In this document: positions 14,101 through 24,901 of the stretch, piece after piece
Position numbering within the stretch: position 1 is the first letter of the stretch
Layout of the letters: each line of letters starts with the position of its first letter
Source of the DNA: Anseranas semipalmata
Taxonomy: Eukaryota > Chordata > Aves > Anseriformes > Anseranatidae
NCBI GenBank assembly: GCA_013399115.1
Contig: VXAA01003997.1
Coordinates: 1,096,349-1,160,348, forward strand
Reading direction: 5' to 3'
DNA length: 64,000 bases
Made by a program: the position numbers and the translations under genes
The notes under the pieces: generated by a model
Told to the model about the DNA's origin: nothing
Databases searched by the model: none
The model's input: the letters and a program-made list of their open reading frames with translations, nothing else

Positions 14101-16777
14101 CCTGTCCCTTTCCATTTCCTCTCCTCTCTCACACCCTCAGCCTTTACTCTGGGAGCTGGTGCCAGCATTTCTCATCTCCCTCCTACTCTCTGGGGCATGC
14201 AGTTAGCCCAAGAGCTGGCAGGTTTACTGCTGATGTTTCTTTTTTTTCCGAGCTGATCACAAACAGCCTCATTAGTATCTTGTTCTGTGACTTTGTCAAA
14301 TTATGATTTTTTTGTTTTAATTCTGAAAGGTACTGGTGTTGAGTCCTTTTTTAGGTACCGATCGCCTGTCATTAAGGCGACTTTGAGCAGAGATTCAGGC
14401 TGTGCCATATTGCTGAGAATTTGGAGAAGTGCTGACTTCTTAAGTATGGGAAAAATGATTTTAGTGGCATTTGTTTATGTTAATACTGCAGTCAGCACAC
14501 ACCTTGTTTTGTTTACTAAATATCTTCTGACTGATGATTTTGTTTGTTTTGATTGTGAGACATGTAAGTGTTAGTCCCTGTGAGGTTGCTCTGTGAATTT
14601 GCAAACTGATAAAACCTGTAAAATGTGTTAGCTGGAAAGATCCTCTAATCTGGTGAATTGTTAGATGTATGTAGCTGTTGAATGAGTGCAAATCTACAAT
14701 ATGAAGATTTAAAAGCCTTTTATAGAGATAGATATAAAAATAGTAGATCGTAGATAAATACAGAAATGATTTGTGTGCGTAAGGCCATTGAGAAGTTGTG
14801 TAAGATATAGCGATGACTTGGAGAAAAACAGCTGTTCATAATAAAATTGATGTAATCAGGAAAACCTTTGTTTGATTTTTCCCATCTGGTCACTCCTGTT
14901 ACTACAAGGGGAAGGAACAAAGGATTTTGTTTATTTTGGGGCACTTAAAGAAGCAGCAAATCTCAACCTTCTTGCACTGCATGGGACTTGCTAGCTGCAG
15001 ACAGTAGCAACTCAAGTACAGAAGTGACCTGCACAGAGCTGAGCTGGTGCAGGCAAGGTTAGTTCCCTGTCAAGAGCTGAGTGGCTTAGTTTGCACTAAT
15101 CTGCGTAGATGTTGGGATGGTTATTATTGCCTTGGGATCAAATGCTACATGCCTAACTGAAAATGAAAGAGAAACTGAACTGGAAGCTCAAGGGATATTT
15201 ATAACATCCATTTCTACTCCTGAGTGGAAATATTTTTTCTTATTCTTAGTGTAGAAAACTGGGTAAACCGGTGTAAATGTGCTATTGTGACTATAACAGC
15301 AAGAGGGACGTGGTCAAATTGGAGAGGAGAGATGGTGCATGGGTGGCAATAGCAAACTAGAGGTGTTTGAAAGGAGTTAGTGAAAATGAAGGGACCGTGA
15401 GCTAACATTAAGCATAAGAAATAAACATTGCATATGCGCTTTTAGTTTCATCTCCTCCACACAGCATTGTGACAGCTCACCTAAATGCATCAGCTTGGAT
15501 TTCTGTTGTTTATATTTGTTTTTTTTTTTTCCTCATTTTCCACATGTGGTTTATTTCATCAGAGTAAACCGCGCACAGGAGTTGTGGGTGCTGTGTGATC
15601 ACATGGTTCATTGACTTTCCCTGGACAAGTCTTTAAAAAGACCTTACCTTTCATCTTAGTAAGCATGCTTGCTCAACTTTGCAAAGGCTATCATGCAAAT
15701 TGTTATAGCAGAAACAAATGGCAGATTTGGGCATCTAGGGGTAATGGCCTGCTTCTGCTTCAGAGCTCTGCAAAAGACATCAACATCTGTTGGTGATGTA
15801 GTGAGGGACAAGCATGTTTTTTACTCACTTTGCCTGTTCAATATCACTTCTTAACTTTGGCTTTAGACAGGGCCACTCTCTCTCCTTCTCCTCCTGCACG
15901 AAGCTGGAATGAACATCGTTATCTGAAGAGCCAAAAAGAATGCCACTAAAATGTGAAAATCTGTGCTATTAATGCAATTAATCTACAGTTTGTCTCTACA
16001 GAATCCCGCTTCAGATCTCTCAAAAGTGGCCAAAATCAGTTTTCTTGTATGGAATTAAGCTTTGGAGGAGGAGGGAGAAAATGGCACAACTGAATCATGA
16101 CAGGATGTGGTTTGGTTTTGTGGAGCAGTTGAAGAAGCAATTCAAACCTAGATGGAGGGGGTGCTAAACAGTATTCAAAAACAGGCTCCAGTTGTCCAAA
16201 TTTTCATTTGCATTTGCTGTCTGGTTTAAAATGTAAACCCTGCTACGTAAAAACAAAGTTTTAAAGTGATGTATCTGGTTTTAGACCAGTAACCAAAGAC
16301 CACAAAGTAACTTACTTTTATTAGTCTTGGAGAAAATTCTAGTGTTTGCTGGCTTGTGGTTTGGAAGTGAAATGTACAAAAATATTATTTTTTCTGATGT
16401 TGAACCTGTATTTTTGTATTAATAGACATCCAATTTTGTTCCATTATATAATGATTCTTCAGATAAGCAGTAAGAAGATACAACTAACTCTTGAGACATA
16501 GTTTAGTTCACCTGATAAGTATGTATAAATGCCTTGTGTAGTTATACAGTGTCAGCTCGTGAAGACAGAAAAACAATAACTAGAATGAATGTTGGGAGCC
16601 CTCTTCTTGTGTTCCTAATGTTTGGACAAACATGGATTTTGTAATTTTTGGACTCAGCAGCTGTGCTTTGCTGTCAGGAGTTAACCTGCATGAGAAGGAT
16701 TTATGTGTAGCTCCTAATGAGTCAAGTACTTTCTGTCTGCAACTTCATTTTTATCCTGATGTCTTCTCTTGTTTTAG

Positions 16778-16867
16778 CCCAAGTCAAACTTTGAGGAAGC
16801 AGAGGAAGTTCATGCCCAGACTTCACCTGAAACTGATCTGCACAAAACTGATGTGGTGCAATGCCAC
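16778..16867 (+). other. Candidate unproven cassette exon (90 nt)
   Basis: A good acceptor (gtcttctcttgttttag) is followed directly by an open frame reading PKSNFEEAEEVHAQTSPETD then LHKTDVVQCH, and by a moderate donor gtaatg. The length is divisible by three and the frame is phase 0, which matches the phase at the start of the LIMCH1 exon at 30214. The frame stays open to TGA at 16949 if the donor is not used. I do not recognise the sequence in any LIMCH1 isoform. Open frames of this size after a tag site are expected by chance in a window this large. Confidence 0.2.
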
Positions 16868-18165
16868 GTAATGAGTGCACCTAGCGCTGCTTGCCCTCCC
16901 TTCCTTCCCGTTTACACCTTTCCAGCATTGCCTCTGCCATCCACCGTGTGAAGCAGCAGCAGGATTATCTTTCTCTCTTTTAGCATGCCTTTATTAAATT
17001 CCTTTGCTCCCACGTAGGTGTTTGTCATATTAAATGCTTGTACCTGCTGCAGTTGTGTGGTTGAGGGAAAAATACCTCCTGTTATTAATGAGGGGTAAAA
17101 ATCTTGTTATAAAGGGTAAAGAGTGATGAGTATAAGGAAGTATCACTGCAAGCTAATGGGGAGAAAATCTCTAGCAGTTCTCTAAAACGTGGAGTCAGAG
17201 TGCAAAGTATGCAAAAGGCAACAAATGTGCTGGACTTATAATTATTTGGCCAATCTTTGCAATGGATGATAAAAACAGATGGTTGGAGAGTGTGCTGGTA
17301 TTCCTGTTTTGGCTAAAAAGAGCCAGCTTATGCTCAGATACCTGGTGCCTCTCGTCATGTACCAAAACAGTAATGGTAGGATTGATACCAGAAGAAAAAT
17401 TAGCTTTTAAGACAGATTAACTGTCATAGCTAAGTCAGGTGGTGGTTGCAAGTATATCAGCAGATCAGTCTTGGCAAAATAACATTGGTTTTCCAGTGGC
17501 CTCTCCAGCTCCATGTAAACACTTTCATATTTTGCTCATAACCTTGGAGTGAAAAGTTAGGAGGTGTATTCAGAAACACTTCAGAAAGTCTGTTGTCTTT
17601 CTCTGTAAGTGGAGGTTTGATGAAATCAGGAATATTGTTTTTACGTGTTTTTCCTCCCCCTCTCGTGCAAAGTCTTAAACTCTTGCCCTTAATTCCAGAT
17701 GACAGGTTGTTATCAGACAGCTGTTCCTGGTAGCTTGCCGTAGGTGACTGCTTCTTCCAGCCTAAGCTGGGCAATATTTAGAACTAGGGGTTTAAAATTT
17801 GCACCTATCAGAGTCAGCTGGTTACGAGAGAAAATTTTTATTTTTAGCCAGGGAGAAAGAAGCTTTGAGTTGTTCTTCTTCCTGAGTTTTGGCTTTTAAA
17901 ACATCACAGGGGTTACTATTTTAGATTTTAATGTGGCTTTGGTGCACTTACAAACAGGCAGGATTGAACAGACTATATGAGCATGTGAACTGAACAACAA
18001 AGCTCCTGCTGGCATGCAAATACCTTTTCACCATAAAGTACAAGGGGAGAGAAATACAATTTCCTATAAGTGAACACCTTCTTGAAAGAACACTTTGCAG
18101 CATTGTCCAAAAAATGTCGGCTGATACACAGAATATCTGTATTATTTAATTGTGTAGTAGTGTTG

Positions 18166-18200
18166 GTTTCTTTTTCTTTTTTCTTTTTTTTTTTTTTTCC
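18166..18200. repeat. T-rich low-complexity tract
   Basis: Runs of T broken by single C (tttctttttcttttttc and so on). On the minus strand it is an A-rich tract. Confidence 0.9.
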
Positions 18201-19269
18201 TGAATGTTGTCTATAATTTTGCTTGTAGATTAGGCAGGTATTCTTGTTCTGACAGGTGAGGTTATTAATCAATTTGACCCTATGTGAACAGTTCTGGCTC
18301 ATTTTGCTGTTTGTAAAACAGTAGTGCTCCTCCACATTTAGAATTACAATATTACTGAAGAGTGCCACATAATGTTGTCAATAGCCTTGTGCTTTTTAAT
18401 AGGAATAAAGTTGCTGATGATATTTATTCACCCTTAATTTCAGCTGCTATTTGAATAATATGTGAAAATTGAAAACGGCCCTATTTAATCAAAGTATTTA
18501 ATAAAGCAGCTTAAAGAAATTTTATTTTCCTTTTGAAATAGTTGTATGAGGAATGAATTAATGAATAGTTTCAAGATCCTTAAGTGTTTTTTTTATTTCA
18601 GATTTGGGGAAGGTTGCTGTTTGTATGTGAATTTCAGGAGGTCTATGGAAAACCAATTTGAGGACAAAGAACTTTAATCAATCATGCTTTTTCCTTTCTT
18701 TTTGACAGTTGAGAGTTGTGAATTAATTCTGAAAAGTGCTTTGCTTTCGAGAGCTTGTAATTTAAAGATTCCTTTCAGTGTTGGGACCTGCCAATGCTGC
18801 AGGTTTATTGTAGCATTGGAGTTGCCTCTGGAGGCGATGGTGTGGGAGAAGCATGAAAATGTTTGTGGGACAAGCCTGATTTTTGACAGGAAAGTGGCCA
18901 ACTCCAAAGATTTTTGGAATTGTGGAAAGGTAGCAAATGTTCTGAGACTTGCAGTTCTTACTGTTTAGGTTGGAAATGTTAAGCATGTTTTTAATAGGCT
19001 CCTTTTCCACTATTAAAGCATTACAGTGAAATCATTACATTCCTTTCAATCCATTTAAGACCTTACATGGTTTCCACTAACAGTAAAAATAAAAGTAACA
19101 GCAATTAAAATAGTTGGGTTTTCTTCTCTCTTCAGGAATTTATTTACTACAAGGCTAAATTGACAAATTTTGTTGAAGGCAATTTCTTTTATTCCTCTGT
19201 CTGTATTTGAACCAGATGCTTAATCTAATTGTTCCTAGTATTTGTTTCACACAGCAATAAACAGGGAAG

Positions 19270-19405
19270 AGAACGAGTGCTGGCGTTGCTCGTTTATTTG
19301 ACGATGTGGGGTTGCTCGTTGCGTTTCTTGCTCCTCGGTCAGGTTTGTCGCGGCCTCGGAGCGGGTGCTTCTGGAGCCGTCGCTGCTGGCGCGCTGCATA
19401 ATGGA
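19270..19405. promoter_or_regulatory. Small CpG cluster
   Basis: About 15 CpG are packed into roughly 130 bp (tttgtcgcggcctcggagcg and gtcgctgctggcgcgctg), including a repeated gttgctcgtt. No gene is recognised on either strand. Confidence 0.3.
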
Positions 19406-20754
19406 TGAGCCTGGACTGATGGAGGCAGCAGGTGTTCTCGCAATAGAAAAGAGCAGTGTTTGTTATTGTTGTAAGCATCATCAATCCTCCTCCCTTTCTC
19501 GCTCTGTTCTCAGTGTCCTCCAAACAAAGACTCCCTGTATCTGGAGCAGCAGGGGAGAAAATAGCAGCAATCTACCCTGTGTAGCATTGCCGTTTTGTGT
19601 CTCAGGGGCAACCTCGTAAATGGATCTTGATTTGATGCTCTGGATCTATAAGTGGTGTGTTTATCATTGCAGGGGGACAACGATACTGATTTATGAATTA
19701 CGCTTACCAGAAAACTCTATCAGTATCTACATGTAACTGCCCTATTCCAGCTAAATAGGATGAATGAAAAATGGCTTTCAATTCTAGTGCTCATTACACA
19801 CTGCGAGATGGCCAGCTCCTGCGGGAGCAATCTGCTGAAAGATGGGTCTTCAGCTGAGAAAAAAGTAATTTTAAGGGGGTTGGAGAGAGGAAGGGAAAGA
19901 AGTAAATGTTGGAGAAGGGGAAAAAAAGGAGGTTCTCTTTCTTAGTTTTGTCTAAGCTGACTGCTGCTCTAGGAAGTGCATTTTCAAGATCACGCTGTCA
20001 TTTGAAATCTTAAAGAAGTACTTTATTTTCTGTTTAAGGGGGCCAAGTCTACTGGTGAATCCTGTCCACTTTGGAAGAGACTTGCTCAAAAACATCAGTT
20101 GATTCTAGCTGTTCTCAACTGTTTCTCTTGTCTGGAGCAGTAATGGCAGCTATCATTTCCTTCTGCAGGGCTTCTTAGGGTTTAGGACGCTGCAGTCATG
20201 GACCAGATTTGGGGAGAACAGAAAAACAGTTCTCTTGAGTAGAGGCTGCAGTAGGCTTTCTATTCGGATTGTAATGCCAATGTAATATGGAGAGTAATGG
20301 TTGTTCTGTTTCACCATGCCTTTCTATTCCTTTATTTTTTCACTTTTGCTTCTTCCCTTATGGCAGCATTCTCTTTGTGGATGTGTCATCCTCTCCATTT
20401 TTCAAATGGGTTGTGAGGGGAGAAGAAAGGTGTTCTTCCATTGCCATATGATAGGTAAAGTGAATCAGCGGGTCTGTGAGAACAAGTAATTGCCTGTGGG
20501 TTGCAGGGGTATTATCTCTGTTAGCATCTGGAGTTGCGGAGAATCTGGACGTGGAGATGGCATTTGCAGTGCAAGCCTTCTGGCTGTAGCCCCTCTCTGC
20601 CCCCCTTGATGCATCGACTCTTAGTTAGGAGCCTGACTTAGGGCCATGTTTTAATTTCTGCAGAAAGGCTCAAGGTTTCACTGAATGCTCACTGACTACT
20701 GTGGGTCTTTCTCTGGATAAACTTAGGACCCACGCTGTAGCTGTGTTTCCAGTC

Positions 20755-21030
20755 CTGTCTCTGGCCCCGTACCTTTTGCTCCTGACTGGACTCCCCGGGT
20801 AGACCCCGGACCCAGTTCATCAATTTGCCACGTCTGATGCTGCGGATGGACCGTGTTACAACACCTGGCTTCGCCTGCTGTGCTGAGGCCCGGTGTGACC
20901 GCGTCCCTTTGGTGAGGGCACGGCCTGCGCTGGGGCGGCCTGCGCTGGGGCACCTCGGCTGCTGCCTGCCCTGAGGGAGCCGCAGGCCCTCGCTGCTCCC
21001 CGCAGCACGGGGAATGGAGCTCCACCCTCG
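20755..21030. promoter_or_regulatory. CpG-rich patch, possible regulatory island
   Basis: About 22 CpG by eye lie in roughly 275 bp, including the 15-bp tandem duplication at 20921. It lies about 9.2 kb upstream of the first visible LIMCH1 exon, so an alternative first exon is possible, but I cannot find a frame ending in the expected WIE before a donor. Minus-strand open frames here start at GTG and are judged compositional. Confidence 0.35.
20921..20950. repeat. Perfect 15-bp tandem duplication in a CpG-rich patch
   Basis: CGGCCTGCGCTGGGG occurs twice without a spacer. Confidence 0.95.
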
Positions 21031-21629
21031 CTCGGTGGCCAAATGGTGTTTAAAAACTGGCTTAGCTGGAAAAGCATTCAGAGTGTAAATGCTTTTCCTT
21101 AACTCGTCTCTATAGAGGCAGGAACAAAAGCTCACTTAGTTTAATAACAAATCTACTTCCAAAAGGTTACTAATGAAGGCCTTGAAATTGTATGGCTGAA
21201 TTAAGGTCAGCCTTCTTTCTGCAGGAAAGTGGATCATTTTTCTGCATTCCATGGTTTTTGAAATGCACATTTTTTCCTGTTTAGAAGCTGGTAGTTCTGC
21301 GTTTTTGTTTGCGAGTGACTGGAAAGTTATGGCACACAGTTCTGTTCCTGCTGGAGAATGTGCCAAGTGATGACCTAGAGTTTGGAGGGAACATCCAAGG
21401 AGCTCAGATACTGCTCTCAGAAGTGTTATGTTGTTCCTCTTTCCTTCTTATTTGGAAGGAGCAAAGTTTTGCGGTACACTGACAGTAGATAAAATTATGC
21501 TTTTCAGTGCTGTCTATATGAAGTGACTTATTTCCCATAGACAGTTTCTTGCTTTGCTTGCTCTGGGCTTCCAGGCTTATTGTCTAGAGAATCGGGTCTT
21601 AAAATGTCTCGCTAAGCTATACTTTTATT

Positions 21630-21744
21630 TATATATATATATATATATATAAANNNNNNNNNNNNNNNNNNNNNNNNNNNNNNNNNNNNNNNNNNNNNNN
21701 NNNNNNNNNNNNNNNNNNNNTATATATATATATATATATATATA
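21630..21744. repeat. (AT)n microsatellite interrupted by the assembly gap
   Basis: About 21 bases of perfect AT alternation lie left of the gap and about 24 bases of TA right of it. The repeat is probably continuous across the gap. Confidence 0.95.
21654..21720. other. Assembly gap (67 N)
   Basis: This is a run of N flanked on both sides by (AT)n. The gap lies inside a dinucleotide repeat, so the true length and content are unknown and the N count may be only an estimate. Confidence 0.99.
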
Positions 21745-24700
21745 ATTTAAATTGTACAGACTGTAAATGGGACATTTTACATATGGAATTGTCTTGATAT
21801 GACTTCAAATTTAAAAGCTTCAAGGTAGACTGGTGCCTAGTGATGCTCATCAGTGGCAATTCAGAGGCTCCACTGAGACCTGAAGACAAAGTGTCATCTT
21901 TAAATGGTTGGTTAAATTCAGTAATGGTTGGCTCAAGTGAACATCTAATTTCTTCAAAAAGGGAAGCTGATGTCTCCTGGCAGACATTTTTCATTGCGAA
22001 TGCTCAGTAATTACTGAGCTTTGGTAGTCTCTGTTGACAGTGGTTAATGACAAGCTGAAGTGCTTCTAGCGTTGGGCCTCTCTAACTTGCAGCTTCTTGC
22101 GTTCCTGTCTCTGTCAAGTTTTAAATGTGTACAATCTTGAAGTTGTCTGCCAAGATGCACGTTCCTGGGACAAAGCAATGCATTGGTGTCAAAAACTTGC
22201 TTGTCCAAGAAGAAGTAGCAAAATGGTTTTGTAACGCATAAATGCAGTGATAATATAAAATAGGTTACAGTAGTATGAAGGGGAGATTAACAAATCTAGA
22301 TACTGCAGTGATCCCTTCATCTCCTGCAGAGCTGTTGATCTCTTCATTGCTTTGAGGGAGGGACAAGACATTGGGCTCAGTGAGGAATCTGCTACTTGTG
22401 TTTTTCTGTCTCTGCAGCTGTAATTAGTTGACAGACAGTCCTGAATCGGAAGTATTTAAAGCTCTAAATTCTCTAAAGCTGGAGGAGAGAAAATAGAGGG
22501 TTTTATTAGCAGATGTTTCAGTTTCAACATGTAAATGATGCAATGTAGCATACATTTTGGAGGAGTGTTTTTTCAAGAGTCTATGAATTTGCTCCTGTGA
22601 GATGCTGCAAGTAGAAAAAGGAGTTAGAATGGATGTAGGTTTGAGTTTTGTCTTTTAACTCTTTTTCCTTTCAGCGATGCCCAGAAACCTGATTTCCTGT
22701 TTTGTTGGATAGTTGCTAGTGTAATCAACCTGAGGCAAGGGAAAAATTTCTCCAGGTGTTTGCTAAAAAAGCTTTTGCTTGATTTAAAAAAAAAAAAAAA
22801 GCGAGATTGTTTCAGGCTGACAGCTACACTGAGTTCAGTAGCCAGAGCTTGAGTTCTCTCTCTAGCAGAACCAATTCCACCTTCAAGAAATATCATGTCA
22901 GGGAAACAATAAAGGCTACATCAATAGCTATTTCTTTTGAGAGTAGTTCCCTATACAAACTTTTTTCTGCATGCATCGAAAGAGGGACGACAGAGAGGCA
23001 GTGCGGGTGTTTGTACATGGCAAGTCCTAGGGAATCATAATAAAGAAGTTGGAAAATTTGTAGTAACTTTTATGAGCCTCTCATTTTTCAATGAGCAGAC
23101 AGTTTAGCCTGGTTGGGTAAGAAAATAACAAGACCTTGGGGAAAGGTAAGCCTGGAAGGTGTTCATGAGAGCTAGTGATTATTAGTCATCTGCTCCTCTT
23201 CCCTTCAAAGGTGCAGCTAGGAGCTTCCAGGAAGGACTGGTTCACCCTGAAGTGGAATAGGCTGTGCAGTAGTAAAAGGTGGTTCAGTTTACCTAGTCAG
23301 CTGCCAAAGAGATGACTCCTCCAGACACTGAAGTGGAGTGAGGCCAGGCTCTGTGGGAACAGCCAGGATTAGCTTAAATGAGGGCCTCGGATCAAGGAGG
23401 TGCATCCTGCACTCCTGTCTTGTGTGTGTTGTATTTGTTGAGTCTACATTAGCAGTACGTGCTAATCCCAGTCTCTGCTCCTCTGACCTGCATGGGGTTG
23501 TGTTTTTAAAGAAAGCAGTACAGAGCTGAAGAACGTATCATTATGCTACCATCAAATAGAAGTTATTTTCCTGAAATAACACTTCATTTCTCCTTACTCT
23601 CCCAAATAAAGGAGGAGGATAAACATCTGACTGGTAAATCTACGGCAAGAGCCTGCAACCCCCCTTCTTTAATTCATATTAAAACTAAGAAAGAAATGAT
23701 GGATTCCACAATACAGGAAATAAGTTTTTCTCATAGATGCCTTATTTTTTCTTCTTTTAAGTAATAAAAAGAACCCTAGACTGAACCACTGATTGAAACC
23801 AGGTATCTCAGGGTGTTCTGTCATATCTGTCGTCTGGTATCTAATTTTGATAATACTGCTTGAAGTACAGATAAGAAGCTGGTTACCCATAAAACAACGA
23901 TGCAATAGCAATTTACTGACTGTCAAATACAAATTTGATGTAACAGATGACCTGCTGCTAGGTGAAGCTTTTGGGAATTGCGCTGCAGCCAAGAGAATTC
24001 TGATGGAAGTTGCTTTTAAGTTTTCTTGCTGCTCTTTGCTCTCTTTCTCCACAAAACATTCAACCTTTAATGAAACATTTTCTGTCCCACCCTGCCCCTA
24101 AGGGAAGGCTGCTACGTTTGGCAATGCACCTGGGCATGTATACAAACAGAATTAGGGAGGGGAGATTAAAAAGAAGCCTGATTTACTCTATCATGAAATT
24201 TTAACACTCTTTAGCAGTTTGCCAGCCAACTGGGATTATACTACCAGATGTCCTGGCAGAGATGCGTGCGGCTCTGTGTGATCATAAATTCAAACAATGT
24301 ATGGCAACACCATATGTATAATACTACTGTTACCAATGCAGAATTTTAGTGTGGAAAGCTCTGGTGACGGGCAGGATTAGCGAGAGTAAAACCTTCCCAG
24401 ACTTTAAAGCCTTGGGTAGGTAATAGTTGCTGATGGCGGTGGTATGTTAATGGGGAGAGGAGGAATCGTGATGCCTGTGCTTTATCAGCAGCAATAGACC
24501 TCGTCTGCCTGCAGTTGTCTTCTCTCGTCATGTCTTGGCCATTCAGCAGGCAGAGCCATGGTGCAGATGCTCAGAGGCAGATCTCTTCTCTCCGTTGGTG
24601 TGTTCTGAAGCAGCGAGGGGGGATTGTCAAAGACCCACTAAACTCAAGGCCTGAGCCAACAAAGCAGAGCTGCTCTATTCAGGGTCACCTTGTGATTTGT

Positions 24701-24872
24701 CTTCAGTGTAGGTGGAGCTCTGTTGTCTTCCTTTCGGAAAAAAATTGTTTAATAGGAGGAATAGGGATGGAGTGTGAGTTTGGTGCGTTTATTTTATTCT
24801 CCTTTCTGTATTTCTTTTGACAGGTTTACTAAATGAAGTACTAAGTTGATCTGTTCTTCTTAGTGTACACAT

Positions 24873-24901
24873 TAAATATAAATATACATAAATATAAATA
24901 T
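24873..24901. repeat. AAATATA-type low-complexity repeat
   Basis: Repeated aaatata and aaatatacat units, all A and T apart from one C. Confidence 0.8.

Noticed and set aside
20689..21135. Minus-strand open frame of 148 codons
   Set aside because: It starts at GTG and overlaps the CpG-rich patch, where stop codons are rare by composition. The Arg-, Ala- and Ser-rich translation matches nothing I know.
22675..23040. Strong acceptor (ctctttttcctttcag) followed by what first looked like a 120-codon open frame
   Set aside because: Counting the A15 tract at 22786-22800 shows the upstream and downstream frames differ. Each part is only about 60-80 codons, so this served as a guide to how often such frames occur by chance here.
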